Of a stretch of 64,000 bases of DNA, positions 34,303-44,380 are shown piece by piece. The position numbers and the translations under genes were made by a program. Under the pieces are notes generated by a model, which saw nothing but the letters and a program-made list of their open reading frames with translations, did no database searches and was not told where the DNA came from. The stretch's first letter is position 1. Each line of letters opens with the position of its first letter. Origin of the DNA: Nocardia vermiculata NBRC 100427 (GTDB lineage: Bacteria; Actinomycetota; Actinomycetes; Mycobacteriales; Mycobacteriaceae). The stretch spans positions 62,001 to 126,000 of the forward strand of contig NZ_BDCA01000010.1 of the NCBI RefSeq assembly GCF_001613265.1, read 5' to 3'.

Positions 34303-35940
34303 CTACTTCCGGTCCTCGACGCCCACCGGTGACGGGTCCGGGATCTCGTCCGGCTTGTACCGGGGCAGCCGCGCGGCGGGGATCAGTGCCAGCGCGCTGA
34401 GACCGGCCAGGATCAGCAGACCGAACTTCAAGGTGCGCAGCCGGACGTCCTCGTTGATCGCGATCGCGGATTCGATCTGTTCCGGCGTCGCGTCGGTTCG
34501 CTCGAGTACCTCGCGGAGCTGGTCGTTGCCGACGAAGTTCACATTGTCCAGATCCACCTGCTGAATCAGACTGTCCGGCAGGGTCACATCGGCGCTCACC
34601 TGCTGGGTCACGAAGAACCCGAGGACGGTGACCAGCAACGCGCCCATCACGGCGGTACCCACCGCCGACGCCAGATTCTGCGCGGTGCCACGGATCGAGC
34701 CCACGTCGCCGGCAAGCGTTTTCGGCGCCGAGGTCACCAGCACGTTGAACACCAGCGTCACCATCGCGCCCTGGCCGATACCGAAGACGATCAGGCCGAT
34801 GATCGTGGGCGCGGTCTCCCAATTGTTGGTCACCACATAGGCGAGCCAGATCAGCGCCACCGTGGTGAAGCCGAAGGAGAACATGCCGATCGCCCGCGGG
34901 GTGAAGGTGCGATAGGTGCGGACCACCAGCGTCGCCGCGACGAAAACGGTCAGATTGAACGGCATCATCGCGATCGAGGTGTCGAACGGGGAACGCCCCT
35001 GCACGATCTGAATGTAGAGCGGCACCGTGAAATTCAGCGCGGCCTCCATCACGACCACGATGAACATCGCGTACACCGCCGCCCGCTCGCGGAAGCTCCC
35101 CAACACCGAGAGATCCACCAGCGGTTGACCACCCGCGCGGGTGCGGCGCACCGTCCACAGCACGAAGGCCTGGCCGAGTACCAGCCCCACCACGATGAAC
35201 ACCGGCGCGGGCGAGACACCGACCAGGTCGAACGGTGCCGACGGCGAGGCGAATACGACGCCCCAGGAGTTCATATTGTTGAACCCCACTGTCAGCAGCA
35301 CGATTCCGGCGCCGATCAGCAGCGCCGCGACCAGGTCGATCTTCGTCTCGGGATCGCCGCTGTCCGAACGCAGCGTGAAGCTGAACGCGAATACCGCCAG
35401 CGCGATCACCAGCACGATCACGTACATCGGCCGCCAGCCGACCAGGCTGCCCAGCGCGCCACCGATGAGGAAGGCGCTCACCCCGGAGATCGCGCGGGCC
35501 GAGCCGAGCGAGCCGACGGCGGTGGCCTGCTGCGTTCCGTGATAGTTCTCCGCGATCAGCGCGACCAGGGCCGGCACGATCACCGCCGCCGAACCACCCG
35601 CGACGGCCTGCGCCGCGATCGCCCACGCCACCGTCGGGGAGGCGATCATCATCACCGACGAGACGGCGAAGGTCAGCACCACGATGCGGAAGATCACGAG
35701 CCACCCGAACCGCCGGCCCAGCTTGGCACCCACCATGACCAGTGCCGCCACCGCGATGCCGTAGGTGACGATGGTCGAACTGACCACGGTCGGCGCGACA
35801 TCGAAATCGTCGACCATGCCGCCCAGCGAAATCGGTAGCGCGGCCACATTCACCGACATCAGCATCTGGGCCAGGAACAGGCCGATCATCGGCAGCCAGG
35901 AGGCGCGGACCTCGGTTTCGGAGGTCGTTGTCGTCGTCAT
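34303..35940 (-). CDS. MFS multidrug exporter (DHA2/EmrB-type, 14 TM)
   Basis: 545 residues with 14 predicted transmembrane helices. Motif A-like MVGAKLGRRFGWL between helices 2 and 3 and the ARAISGVSAFLIGGALGSLVGWRPMY segment in helix 5 are typical for drug:H+ antiporters of the EmrB/QacA branch. A long extracytoplasmic loop (residues about 460-500, VTLPDSLIQQVDLDNVNF) lies between the last helices. Its ATG overlaps the glutaminase stop (ATGA), so it is co-translated. It may export the product or a related metabolite, or it may be a plain drug pump; the pairing is uncommon. Confidence 0.88.
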   Translation of the reverse strand: MTTTTTSETEVRASWLPMIGLFLAQMLMSVNVAALPISLGGMVDDFDVAPTVVSSTIVTYGIAVAALVMVGAKLGRRFGWLVIFRIVVLTFAVSSVMMIASPTVAWAIAAQAVAGGSAAVIVPALVALIAENYHGTQQATAVGSLGSARAISGVSAFLIGGALGSLVGWRPMYVIVLVIALAVFAFSFTLRSDSGDPETKIDLVAALLIGAGIVLLTVGFNNMNSWGVVFASPSAPFDLVGVSPAPVFIVVGLVLGQAFVLWTVRRTRAGGQPLVDLSVLGSFRERAAVYAMFIVVVMEAALNFTVPLYIQIVQGRSPFDTSIAMMPFNLTVFVAATLVVRTYRTFTPRAIGMFSFGFTTVALIWLAYVVTNNWETAPTIIGLIVFGIGQGAMVTLVFNVLVTSAPKTLAGDVGSIRGTAQNLASAVGTAVMGALLVTVLGFFVTQQVSADVTLPDSLIQQVDLDNVNFVGNDQLREVLERTDATPEQIESAIAINEDVRLRTLKFGLLILAGLSALALIPAARLPRYKPDEIPDPSPVGVEDRK

Positions 35941-36953
35941 GATCGGGCACCTTCCGCTAAACCTGCATGTGCTGCGGACGCGAAGACGTTCAGACCCAGC
36001 GTTCGAGACAGAAAGGCCGTCGCGCGCGCACCACGTTCGCTGTTACCGGCACTGTCCAGCGGCGGAGAAAACGTGCCGATCGCGCCCTTCCCCGGAGCAA
36101 TCGCGACGATGCCACCGGCCACACCGGATTTCGCGGGCAAACCGACCTCGAACAACCACTCCCCCGAACGCTCGTACATCCCGGACGAAGTGAGCACCGC
36201 CAGCGTGTCCCGGCAGACCTCCGCCGAGACGACACGCACGCCGGTCATCGGGTTGACCCCACCACCGGCCAGCGTCGCTCCCATCACCGCCAGATCCCGG
36301 GCGTCGACGCGCAACGAACACTGCCGGGTGTACGTGTCGACCACCTCCATCGGATCCACGATGATCCGGTGGTAGCTCTGCAGGAGGCGCGCGATGGCCA
36401 GGTTGCGCTGGTTGGTGGCCATTTCCGAGCGGTAGACCTCGCCGTCGAGCCGCAGATTGCGCCCCGCGAAGTCCGAGAGACCGGAGCGAACGAACTCCCA
36501 TTGCTCGGCCGCGCTCGCACCGGGCGTCATCGCTGTCGTCGCCAGCGCACCCGCATTCACCATCGGATTCATCGGATGACCGTCGTTGAGCTCGATCGCC
36601 ATCACGGAATTGAAGGCCATCCCGGTGTTGTTCACTCCTACCCGATCGAGCACCACCTCGTGCCCCAGGTGTTCGCAGACCAACGCGTAGACAAACGCCT
36701 TGGCAATCGACTGGATCGTGAACTGGGCCTCGATGTCGCCCGCCGCGTGGATACCTCCTTCCACCTCGGCGACGGCGACCGCGAACAGACGCGGATCGGC
36801 CCTGGCCAGACCGGGAATATAGTCGGCTACCGTGCCCGCATCATGGTCTCGATACCGCTCGTGAGCCATGTCGACCAGTTCGTCGACCCGGGCTCCCCGC
36901 GGCAGATCACCGGTAAAGACCGCCTGTTCGACATCCCCGACATCCAGATCCAT
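35937..36953 (-). CDS. glsA: Glutaminase (serine-type, GlsA/YbaS)
   Basis: 338 residues of the serine-dependent beta-lactamase-fold glutaminase, hydrolysing L-glutamine to glutamate and ammonia. The catalytic Ser82-x-x-Lys85 is in IQSIAKAF; other conserved stretches are NNTGMAFNSVMAIEL, NPMVNAGALATTAM, NQRNLAIARLLQSY, and the C-terminal AKSGVAGGIVAIAPGKGAIGTFSPPLDSAGNSERG. GGAG lies ahead of the ATG. There is no STAS domain, as in some eukaryote-like forms. The gene is the first in an operon with an MFS exporter; ammonia release and pH homeostasis are the usual proposed roles. Confidence 0.95.
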   Translation of the reverse strand: MDLDVGDVEQAVFTGDLPRGARVDELVDMAHERYRDHDAGTVADYIPGLARADPRLFAVAVAEVEGGIHAAGDIEAQFTIQSIAKAFVYALVCEHLGHEVVLDRVGVNNTGMAFNSVMAIELNDGHPMNPMVNAGALATTAMTPGASAAEQWEFVRSGLSDFAGRNLRLDGEVYRSEMATNQRNLAIARLLQSYHRIIVDPMEVVDTYTRQCSLRVDARDLAVMGATLAGGGVNPMTGVRVVSAEVCRDTLAVLTSSGMYERSGEWLFEVGLPAKSGVAGGIVAIAPGKGAIGTFSPPLDSAGNSERGARATAFLSRTLGLNVFASAAHAGLAEGARS

Positions 36954-37272
36954 CGATGCTCCGTCCCTGCCGCCTCATCGCGCATCCCGCCCGTGAGGAG
37001 CGCCGATCGCAGAATCCGGCCGGGCGCCGGACACACCCGGCACATTCACCTGGACCGCGCCCCTCGGGCACCCAGGCTCGGCCGGCACACGCGGCAGAAC
37101 TCTGTGGCCGAGTATCACCGCCGGAGCGCAGCCACCCCGGGCCCGACACACGTCGTTACCAACCGGTTATTTCTCCCCGGCCGGGAAACACGCGACTACC
37201 GCGGGGCGGCCCGAGTGCGATCCAGCTCGATGTCGACACCCGCCGAGCTTCGGCCGATCGTGGTGATCGAAC
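36954..37272. other. Intergenic region between accD3-like and glutaminase genes
   Basis: A 319-bp gap on a leftward transcript set. It must hold the end of the carboxyltransferase transcript and the promoter of the glutaminase operon. Short palindromes such as CCCGGCCGGG at about 37178-37187 and CGATC-GTG-GTGATCG near 37255 are present, but no strong hairpin terminator, tRNA or convincing frame was seen. Confidence 0.5.
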
Positions 37273-38808
37273 TCAGGAGGGCACACCCAGGCGGCGGTAG
37301 CGGTTGTGACGTTCGGCTCTGAGTTCCGGGATCGGACGGGCACGCAGGGCACCGAGTTCGGCCGCGATGGCGGCAACCATGCGGCGAGAGAAGTCGACGG
37401 GTTCGGCAGCGGCGTCGGGGTATTCGGGAACTATGCGGTCGACGATTCCGTCGGCCAGCAGATCGGGGGCCGGAACTCGTTGGGCGGCCGCTAGTTCGGC
37501 TGCGTGGTCGGTGTCGCGGAAGACGATGGCGCTGGCACCTTCGGGCGGTAGGGGCGCCAGCCAGCCGTGAGTGGCGGCCAGGACTCGGTCGGCGGGCAGG
37601 AAGGCCAGGGCACCGCCGCCGCTGCCCTGTCCCAGCAAGACCGAGACGGTCGGCGTGTCCAAGGTGACCAGATCGGCCAGACAGCGGGCGATCTCGGGTG
37701 CGAGGCCACGCTCCTCCGCCTCCCGGGACAACGCCGCACCCGCGGTATCGATCACCAGCACCAGCGGCAGACGAAGTTCGGCCGCCAGATGCATGCTGCG
37801 GCGGGCTTCGCGTAATGCCGCCGGGCCCATCGTATTCTCCTCGGACTGCCCGGAGCGGTCATGGCCGAAGACCACGCACGGCTCGCCGCGCAGTCTCGCC
37901 AGGGCATGCACCACGGTGCGGTCGGATTCGCCCTGGCCGGTGCCGCTGAGCGGCACCCGATCGGTGGCCTGGCGCAACAGCTCCCGGATTCCGGGGCGAG
38001 CGGGATTACGGGAGGTCAGAACAGAATCCCAGGCCGTGCTTGCCGATGCCGCCGACGAGCCGGAGGAAGGTTGCGATGGCACGGCATCGGGTTGTCCGAT
38101 CGCGCGGGCCTCGACCGAGCTCGAAACCCGCTCCCCCGCAGTCGATACCGTCACATTCAGCACTCGGTGGGCAATTCGCCGGAAGAACCGTACCGGCACC
38201 ACACCGTCGATAACACCGTTGCGGTAAAGGTTTTCGGCGGTCTGCACCCCTTCGGGGAACGGCCGGTCGTAGAGCGCCTCGTAGACCCGCGGGCCGAGGA
38301 ATCCGATCAGCGCGCCGGGTTCGGCGAAAGTCATATGTCCGAGGGAACCCCAGGACGCGAACACCCCGCCCATCGTCGGGTTGCGTAGATACACCAGGTA
38401 CGGATGGCCCGCTGCCTTGTGCTCGGCCACCGCGCCGGCGATCTTCACCATCTGCACGAAGGCCACCGTGCCCTCCTGCATACGGGTACCACCGGAGGTC
38501 GGCGAGGCGAGCAGCGGCAAACCGGATGCGGTGGCGCGCTCGACGGCGGTGACGATACGTTCGGCCGCTGCGACACCGATGGATCCGGCGAGAAAGCCGA
38601 ACTCACAGGCGACAACGGCCACGCGACGACCGCGCAGCAGACCCTCGCCGGTCAGGACCGATTCGTCACTACCGCTGCGCTGCTGCGCAGCGACCAGTTC
38701 CGCACGGTAGGTGGGCGAGGCGGGCACCCCGATCGGCTCTCGATCCCAACTTCGAAACGAACCGGGATCGAGCAGACCGTCGAGTACCTCACGCGCCGAG
38801 ATCTTCAC
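37273..38808 (-). CDS. accD3: Fused acetyl/propionyl-CoA carboxyltransferase (AccD3-like, beta+alpha)
   Basis: 511 residues from a GTG at 38808. The N-terminal half (LTGEGLLRGRRVAVVACEFGFLAGSIG, SGGTRMQEG, MGGVFASWGSLGHMTFAEPGALIGFLGPRV) is AccD-like but lacks the zinc ribbon of bacterial AccD; after a Ser/Ala linker the C-terminal half (VFGHDRSGQS, IDTAGAALSREAEERGLA, LLGQGSGGGALAFLPADR) is AccA-like. Such fused carboxyltransferases, like Rv0904c, work with a biotinylated alpha subunit on an acyl-CoA; the exact acyl substrate of AccD3 is unclear. It starts 25 bp after cvnD on the same strand, suggesting it is the last gene of the conservon operon. Confidence 0.88.
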   Translation of the reverse strand: MKISAREVLDGLLDPGSFRSWDREPIGVPASPTYRAELVAAQQRSGSDESVLTGEGLLRGRRVAVVACEFGFLAGSIGVAAAERIVTAVERATASGLPLLASPTSGGTRMQEGTVAFVQMVKIAGAVAEHKAAGHPYLVYLRNPTMGGVFASWGSLGHMTFAEPGALIGFLGPRVYEALYDRPFPEGVQTAENLYRNGVIDGVVPVRFFRRIAHRVLNVTVSTAGERVSSSVEARAIGQPDAVPSQPSSGSSAASASTAWDSVLTSRNPARPGIRELLRQATDRVPLSGTGQGESDRTVVHALARLRGEPCVVFGHDRSGQSEENTMGPAALREARRSMHLAAELRLPLVLVIDTAGAALSREAEERGLAPEIARCLADLVTLDTPTVSVLLGQGSGGGALAFLPADRVLAATHGWLAPLPPEGASAIVFRDTDHAAELAAAQRVPAPDLLADGIVDRIVPEYPDAAAEPVDFSRRMVAAIAAELGALRARPIPELRAERHNRYRRLGVPS

Positions 38809-38833
38809 GACACGAGGGTAACCGCGCGGGAGT

Positions 38834-39436
38834 TCAGTACCCCTGAACCACCTTGCGCAACGCGTACTCGGTGACCGAGACCAGCGCCTGCTTCACCGGC
38901 TCCCGCCGGCGAGCATCGAGCGACATGATCGGCACATCCGCCGGTACCGCCAGCGCCTGGCGGATATCCTCCAGCGGGTAACGCGGTGCGTCGTCGAACT
39001 CGTTGATGGCCACCAGGAACGGCAGCCCCCGAGCTTCGAAATAGTCGACAGCTGCGAAGCTGTCTTCGAGCCTTCTGGTGTCGATCAGCACTACAGCCCC
39101 GATGGCGCCGCGAATCAGGTCGTCCCACATGAACCAGAAGCGGTACTGGCCGGGTGTGCCGAACAGATAAAGCACCAAATCATCGGCGAGGCTGATCCTG
39201 CCGAAGTCCATGGCCACCGTGGTGGTGGCCTTAGTCGGCACGGCGGCCAGGCTGTCAACGCCCACACTGGCGTTGGTCACCAAGGCCTCGGTGCGTAGCG
39301 GAACGATCTCCGATACCGCACCGACCAGAGTCGTCTTGCCTACCCCGAAGCCACCGGCTACCACGATCTTCGCAGAAGTCGGTTTGGCGCTACGGGTATC
39401 GACCTGGGCCGTCGAATCAAATACGCCGGAGTCCAC
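38834..39436 (-). CDS. Conservon GTP-binding protein (CvnD)
   Basis: 200 residues, small Ras-like GTPase of the CvnD/MglA-related family. G1 is GGFGVGKTT (residues 28-36), switch region LFGTPGQYRFWFMW, and G4-like NEFDD. It is the last of the four-gene cvn set: GTPase partner of the CvnB roadblock protein, at the membrane-associated complex with the CvnA kinase. It overlaps the DUF742 gene by 20 bp, so translation is coupled. MDSGVFDSTAQVDTRS is an extended N-terminus without a known motif. Confidence 0.92.
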   Translation of the reverse strand: MDSGVFDSTAQVDTRSAKPTSAKIVVAGGFGVGKTTLVGAVSEIVPLRTEALVTNASVGVDSLAAVPTKATTTVAMDFGRISLADDLVLYLFGTPGQYRFWFMWDDLIRGAIGAVVLIDTRRLEDSFAAVDYFEARGLPFLVAINEFDDAPRYPLEDIRQALAVPADVPIMSLDARRREPVKQALVSVTEYALRKVVQGY

Positions 39437-39791
39437 TGAGAACCCTTTCGATCAGCTCGCGACGTTCATCGTCGCTCGAATCGTCTTTCAAAGTCGCCGA
39501 AACTCGCACATGTCCCGCCTCGATGAGGTCAGCCACGAGTACTCGTGCCACCCCGATCGGAATACCCAGTCGGGCAGCTAGTTCCGCAACAGACGGCGAT
39601 TCTCTGCACAACTCCACGATTGACGTTTCGATGTTGGTCAGTTCGAACTGCCGCTCCAGGGCGACCGGATGCGATGCGACGAGCGCCTCCAAGGCCAACT
39701 CGACCTTCGGTCGCGTACGACCGGCAGTCAGCGAGTACGGCCGGACGAGGCTCGGCTCGGCGCTCCCCACGTGCTGGTTGTCTATGTCCAT
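39417..39791 (-). CDS. Conservon DUF742 protein (CvnC)
   Basis: 124 residues with the DUF742 core: SLVRPYSLTAGRTRP at the N-terminus, FELTNIETSIVELCRESPSVAELAARLGIPIGVARVLVADLIEAGHV, which is a winged-helix-like fold, and a basic C-terminus. CvnC is a constant component of conservons, of uncertain biochemical function. It begins 8 bp after the CvnB stop and overlaps the CvnD gene by 20 bp. Confidence 0.92.
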   Translation of the reverse strand: MDIDNQHVGSAEPSLVRPYSLTAGRTRPKVELALEALVASHPVALERQFELTNIETSIVELCRESPSVAELAARLGIPIGVARVLVADLIEAGHVRVSATLKDDSSDDERRELIERVLSGLRRI

Positions 39792-39798
39792 CCCACCA

Positions 39799-40212
39799 TC
39801 AGGAACTCATCGGAACGCGTGGAGTGGCCTGCACCGTCTGGCCTACGCGCTCGACCAACAAGGCCATTTCGTATCCCACCTGGCCGATATCGCACGACGT
39901 GTTCGTCAGCACGGCCAGGTAGGAACCGTCTCCGACTGCCATCAGCAGTAGGTAACCATGTTCCATCTCGACCACCGACTGCAGCACGGTGCCGCCTTCG
40001 AACAGGTTCGAGACGCCGACAGAGAGACTGGCCAGCCCTGCGGTCACCGCCGACAACTGTTCGGCTCTGTCGACGGGTAGCTGAGCACTGGCGGCCATCA
40101 GTAGCCCGTCCGCCGAAACCAGCACGGCATGGGCGACGCCCGGAACCTCGTTGGCGAAGTTCGAAACCAGCCAATCCAGCTGACGGTTTGTACCACCTAG
40201 ATCGGGGTTCAT
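39799..40212 (-). CDS. Conservon roadblock/LC7 protein (CvnB)
   Basis: 137 residues of the roadblock/LC7 fold, an MglB-like partner that likely acts on the CvnD GTPase. Landmarks are [82 protein letters not shown] and the C-terminal [15 protein letters not shown]. The start overlaps the CvnA stop by four bases (ATGA), so kinase and roadblock proteins are made together. Confidence 0.93.
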   Translation of the reverse strand: MNPDLGGTNRQLDWLVSNFANEVPGVAHAVLVSADGLLMAASAQLPVDRAEQLSAVTAGLASLSVGVSNLFEGGTVLQSVVEMEHGYLLLMAVGDGSYLAVLTNTSCDIGQVGYEMALLVERVGQTVQATPRVPMSS

Positions 40213-43200
40213 CGGTCTCCTTTATCTCCGGTTAGGTTCATTGCTCCCATTGCGCGGCCATCCCGGACGCCCTGCTGGTGACGACTCAGACTTGACCTGA
40301 TCGACTCTGGGTCACGGCTCGGCGTCCTGTCGGCCCGACCGGTAACGCCACCGGGGACCAGGCGATTACCGGGATCACGTTGTGGCAATCCGGATGCCGT
40401 CCGCTTATCCGACGAGGTTTCCACTGCCCGCCGGGCGGCCTGCCAGCCTTCGTCCCCAGGGGAGTCGAAGGAGGCGGCGACTTGGGACCGGTCCGCGCTC
40501 GGGTCCGAGAGCCACGCCGACATCATTTCGGCGAAGATCGGGGTACCACCGCCCGTGGGACCGGCATCGGCTGCGGGCTGCAGCCGGGTCTGGAAGAACG
40601 AAGCTGTCTTCTCCGGATTGGACCGGTAGCTGTGCCGACCGCGCTCGCGACCGTCCGCACCGGCGGATTCCGGGTTCGCACCCTCGCCCGAGCTGTCCGG
40701 ATTCGCACCGCTACCGGGCAGGCTCAGCCCCGGCACCGGCTCGGGCCGCGGCGGCAGATCCGCACCGGGCCGACGCTGCGGCAGACCACCCGCGGCCGGA
40801 TCACGCTGCGGCAGACCGCCGCCGGAAGGATCACGCTGCGGCAGGCCACCACCTGCCGGACCACGCTGCGGCAAACCACCTGCAGCCGGGTCCTGCTGCG
40901 GCAGACCGCCACCGGAAGGATCACGCTGCGGCAAACCACCTGCGGCCGGATCGCGCTCCGGAAGCCCACCACCGGCAGGCCCACGCTGCGGCAGCCCACC
41001 TCCGGCGGGACCACGCTGCGGGAGCCCACCACCAGCAGGCCCACGCTGCGGCAGACCGCCCGCAGCCGGATCACGCTGCGGGAGCCCACCACCGGCGGGT
41101 CCACGCTGCGGCAGCCCGTTTCCGGCATTGCGCTGCGGCATACCGGCAGCACCGTTGCCGGTATCGGACAGGCCACGCACCGCGGCATCGGGCGCCGGGG
41201 CACCGCTGCTGCCGGGACTACGCCGTGGCAGACCGGCACCCCCCGGTGCGCCCTGACCGCGTTGCGGCAGGCCACCCGCATTCGGTGCGCCGGCATCGGG
41301 ACCACCGGCGAGAGCACCACCGGCATCGGGAGCGCCACCGTCGGGAGCCGCGCCGGGCGAGCCGTCTCGCTGCTGCGGCGCATCCGCGGCGCCCCGTCCG
41401 GGGGCACCGTTGGTTCCCGGAGTGCGCCGCGGCAGACCGTTGGGACCCGGGTCACGCGGTGCCGGTGGGGCGGCGGGGTTGCCCGCATCACCCGCGGCGG
41501 GCGGCGGTGTCGCAGGGCCACGCTGCGGCAGGCCCGGTTCCCGCGGCGGCATGCCGCCGGCACCGGACTCACGCTGCGGCAGGCCGTTACCTCCCGGAGC
41601 ACGCTGCGGCAGACCGCCGTCGCCCTGCACGCTCGGCCGTGGCGGCTGGTTGGCCGCACCGGGCTGACGCTTGAGCATGTTCGCGGCCAGACCTGAGGTC
41701 GGCTGCGGCGTAGTCGTCCCGCCGCGCTGCGGCAGATTGGTATTCGGTGCTCCCTGCGGGCTGTTGGCACCGGGCTCGCGCTGCGGCAATCCCGCGGCAC
41801 CGGATTCCGACATCCGGGTGGTGGCATCGGCACCCGGCCCGGCCTGAGCGTCGGCGAGCGGATGCCGCGTGGCCGGACCACCGTTGGTGCCCGGTTGACG
41901 CTGCGGCAGACCGCCCGGAGTGGCATTACCCGGCTGACGCTGCGGCAGACCACTCGCCGTGGTCCCGTTCACGGCCGGGGCGGGTGCACCGTTGCTCCGG
42001 ACCGTGCGGTCGTCGCCACCGACGGGCGGCACCACCGGAATCGGGCCGCTGTTGCTCGGATCGACGGTCACCATCATGTTGCCGCTCGGCGTACGGGTGA
42101 TGCCGCGCGTCTGCATCGACGGTGCGGCCTGCCGCTGGATCGGCCCGGAGCCCTCGATCTCGTCCGGCACCGACAGCGAACCGCCCGACGGCGCCACGAT
42201 GATCGCCTTCGGTACGTGCACGGTCACCGTGACACCCGGGTCACGGGCGGTGTCGAAGGTCGGGCGCAGATTGACGTTCAGACCGTGCCGCTCGGCCAGC
42301 CGGCTGACGACGAACAGGCCCATGTGGCGGGCGGTGTCCGTGCCGACCTCGGCAGTGGTTTCCAGGCGCCGGTTGATAGCGGCCATTTCCGCGGGCGGCA
42401 TACCGATACCGCGGTCGGCGACCTCGATCAGCAGGCCCTGGTCGTGTGCCTGCGCAAAGGTGAACTTCACGTCCGTCTCCGGCGGCGAGGCCCGCAGCGC
42501 GTTGTCCAGCAGCTCGGCGAACAGGTGCGCGAGGTCGGATGCGGCCGGTTCGGTAATGGCGCCGCGCGGGGTGGCGCCCAGTTTCACGCGCTCGTAATCC
42601 TCGACCTCGGAGATGGCCGCACGCAGCACGTCGGCGATCTCGACCGGGGCCGACTTGGACCGCCGCTGCCGGGTACCGGCCAGAATCAGCAGGTTGTCGC
42701 CGTTTCGGCGCATACGAGCGGCGAGATGGTCGAGCCGGAACAGGTTCTCCAGCAGGCGCGGATCCTTCTCGTCGTACTCCATCGCCTCGATGAGTGAGAG
42801 CTGATGGTCGACGAGCGATTTGGAGCGCCGCGCCAGGGTTTCGAACATGTCGTTGACCTGGGTACGCATCGAGGCCTGATCGGCTGCCAGCCGCAGGGCC
42901 TGACCGTGGATGTCGTCGATCGCGCGGGCGAGCTGGCCGACCTCTTCCTCGGTGTGGACCGGCATCGGCTCCAGCGGCACATCCTCGGGGCTGGCTCCAT
43001 CGCGCAGACGCGAGGACTCGTAGCCGAGGTCGTGCTCGGCGACGCGCAGGGCCGCCAGGCGGAGCTTGCGCAGCGGCACGATCATCGCCCGCGCCACGAG
43101 CACCGCGAAGATCAGCGCCGCCAGAATGGTCAGCACCACGATGACCGCGTACTGGACCGCACCCGATCGGGCATCCTGCGCCAGGCTCTTCACCTGCGAG

Positions 43201-44063
43201 GTGATGTCACCGGTCGAGGAATCCACGATCGTGGCGTAGCCGGCCAAACTGTCGACCAGCGATTGCCGCACATCCATCACCGGGAACTGGCCCAGTTCGA
43301 CCGCGGGATCGTCGGCCACCGCGATGCGGCTCTGGAGCAGGCGGTTCAGTTCGGCGATCGTCGGATCACCGTCGGGGAAGCGCTTGCTGAGCAGGCCCAG
43401 CATGTACTTCTCTGTGTTGTTCGCGAGGTCGAAGTCGTGCAGACCGGCCTCGGTCTCGCCGGACAGAGTCTTCGACAGCGCCGCGACCGACGACACCATG
43501 ACAGCGCGGGTGTTCAGCGAGTCGACCAGACGCAGCTTGGCGGCGTCGACTCCCTGATCGGAGATCGTCGAAACGATCTGCTCCACCGTCTCGACACTGT
43601 GCTGGCGGATCGCCTCTTCCTGGGCGAGCGCTTGGTCGAGGTTCGGCGACGGCGCCAGTCCCTGGTCCCGGACCGCCTGGGCGCCCTCGATCATCTGGTC
43701 GAGTGCATCGCGGGCACCGGGAACGCCGTCCAGCTTGCCGGCGGCCTTCTTCGCCCGTTCGATAGCACCGTCCAACTTCGGCAGGTCGGAATCCTGCACC
43801 AGTGATTTGCCGCCGAACGACACCATCTGACCGCTGGCGACGATTGCCGAATAGGCACTCAGACCGGTTACCGCCGGGATGGCCTCGACGTGCTCGACGG
43901 AACCGTTCAGCTTGCTCGAGTCGCCGAACTCGGACGCGATTCTGGAAGCGCCGAGCACCACCGCGACGAGCAGCGGCACGGCCAGCACGGCCGTGACCTT
44001 CCAGCGCAGGTCCCAGTTGCCGAGCGCCCAGCGCCTCCCAACGGGCCTAGCGGCGTCACGCAT
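40209..44063 (-). CDS. Conservon sensor kinase-like protein (CvnA) with giant LPQR-repeat tail
   Basis: About 1284 residues from the ATG at 44063 (TTGGAG ahead; a GTG 11 codons upstream is an alternative). Domains: TM1 at about 20-40, an extracytoplasmic nitrate/nitrite-sensing-type helical domain (to about 300), TM2, HAMP-like linker, a dimerisation region ([43 protein letters not shown]), and HATPase with N box [13 protein letters not shown]1 DRGIGMPP, G2 [15 protein letters not shown]. The C-terminal half is Pro/Gly/Ala/Gln-rich and disordered, with LPQR or close variants about 19 times, 12 of them in a perfect 10-residue tandem array. Its overlap with CvnB defines a conservon. Confidence 0.9.
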   Translation of the reverse strand: MRDAARPVGRRWALGNWDLRWKVTAVLAVPLLVAVVLGASRIASEFGDSSKLNGSVEHVEAIPAVTGLSAYSAIVASGQMVSFGGKSLVQDSDLPKLDGAIERAKKAAGKLDGVPGARDALDQMIEGAQAVRDQGLAPSPNLDQALAQEEAIRQHSVETVEQIVSTISDQGVDAAKLRLVDSLNTRAVMVSSVAALSKTLSGETEAGLHDFDLANNTEKYMLGLLSKRFPDGDPTIAELNRLLQSRIAVADDPAVELGQFPVMDVRQSLVDSLAGYATIVDSSTGDITSQVKSLAQDARSGAVQYAVIVVLTILAALIFAVLVARAMIVPLRKLRLAALRVAEHDLGYESSRLRDGASPEDVPLEPMPVHTEEEVGQLARAIDDIHGQALRLAADQASMRTQVNDMFETLARRSKSLVDHQLSLIEAMEYDEKDPRLLENLFRLDHLAARMRRNGDNLLILAGTRQRRSKSAPVEIADVLRAAISEVEDYERVKLGATPRGAITEPAASDLAHLFAELLDNALRASPPETDVKFTFAQAHDQGLLIEVADRGIGMPPAEMAAINRRLETTAEVGTDTARHMGLFVVSRLAERHGLNVNLRPTFDTARDPGVTVTVHVPKAIIVAPSGGSLSVPDEIEGSGPIQRQAAPSMQTRGITRTPSGNMMVTVDPSNSGPIPVVPPVGGDDRTVRSNGAPAPAVNGTTASGLPQRQPGNATPGGLPQRQPGTNGGPATRHPLADAQAGPGADATTRMSESGAAGLPQREPGANSPQGAPNTNLPQRGGTTTPQPTSGLAANMLKRQPGAANQPPRPSVQGDGGLPQRAPGGNGLPQRESGAGGMPPREPGLPQRGPATPPPAAGDAGNPAAPPAPRDPGPNGLPRRTPGTNGAPGRGAADAPQQRDGSPGAAPDGGAPDAGGALAGGPDAGAPNAGGLPQRGQGAPGGAGLPRRSPGSSGAPAPDAAVRGLSDTGNGAAGMPQRNAGNGLPQRGPAGGGLPQRDPAAGGLPQRGPAGGGLPQRGPAGGGLPQRGPAGGGLPERDPAAGGLPQRDPSGGGLPQQDPAAGGLPQRGPAGGGLPQRDPSGGGLPQRDPAAGGLPQRRPGADLPPRPEPVPGLSLPGSGANPDSSGEGANPESAGADGRERGRHSYRSNPEKTASFFQTRLQPAADAGPTGGGTPIFAEMMSAWLSDPSADRSQVAASFDSPGDEGWQAARRAVETSSDKRTASGLPQRDPGNRLVPGGVTGRADRTPSRDPESIRSSLSRHQQGVRDGRAMGAMNLTGDKGDR
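40758..41117 (-). repeat. 30-bp tandem repeat array (12 units) inside cvnA
   Basis: On the coding strand 12 consecutive 30-bp units encode GLPQR[GD]P[AS][AG]G or close variants, with no indels; two units have Gln-Gln or Glu-Arg substitutions (GLPQQDP, GLPERDP) and the last is [10 protein letters not shown]. The DNA signature on the plus strand is the recurring CGCTGCGGCA. Additional dispersed LPQR motifs flank the array up to about 41.97 kb and at 40.37 kb. Confidence 0.95.
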
Positions 44064-44380
44064 CTCCAACTCACTTTCCAAACTGGCCCCAGCCACGCGC
44101 CATCAGCGAGCCTCCACGATCGCATGCACGGCTCGACATGCAGTACGGGCCTGGAACTGCGGCTGGCCGAGAATAAGCGTCCACGACGGCCGAATATGTG
44201 ACATGCGATTCTAACGGATCAATAACTTCTTGTGTGACCGCTTGGCACCCACTGTTCCTCGAGCTGGCTGCTGCAGCCAGAATCAAAGGTCGCGGCGGCC
44301 GCCCGGACGTCGCGTGAAGTCTGCCACAATCAGGCTGATCTATCGAGGCGGGTTTCGAGGCGAGGCAGGGAGTCATACGG
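44064..44380. promoter_or_regulatory. Divergent promoter region between cvn operon and acyl-CoA synthetase
   Basis: A 317-bp gap serving both outward operons. It holds an inverted repeat CTGGCTG-CTG-CAGCCAG (44264-44280) that could be an operator, and AT-rich stretches around 44195-44235 (GCGATTCTAACGGATCAATAA) where promoter elements may lie. No gene is seen. Confidence 0.4.

Noticed and set aside
33347..35950. Single long minus-strand frame joining the aldo/keto reductase with sequence across the MFS gene
   Set aside because: The upstream part is an out-of-frame shadow of the MFS gene; the true reductase begins at about 34201 where family sequence starts.
40758..41117. CRISPR-like array of 30-bp repeats
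   Set aside because: No unique spacers: the units are contiguous and encode one protein repeat in frame; no cas gene is near.
40380..41696. Plus-strand open frames across the repeat region of cvnA
   Set aside because: Repetitive Thr/Arg/Ala strings are the complement of the GLPQR repeats and have no start signal.
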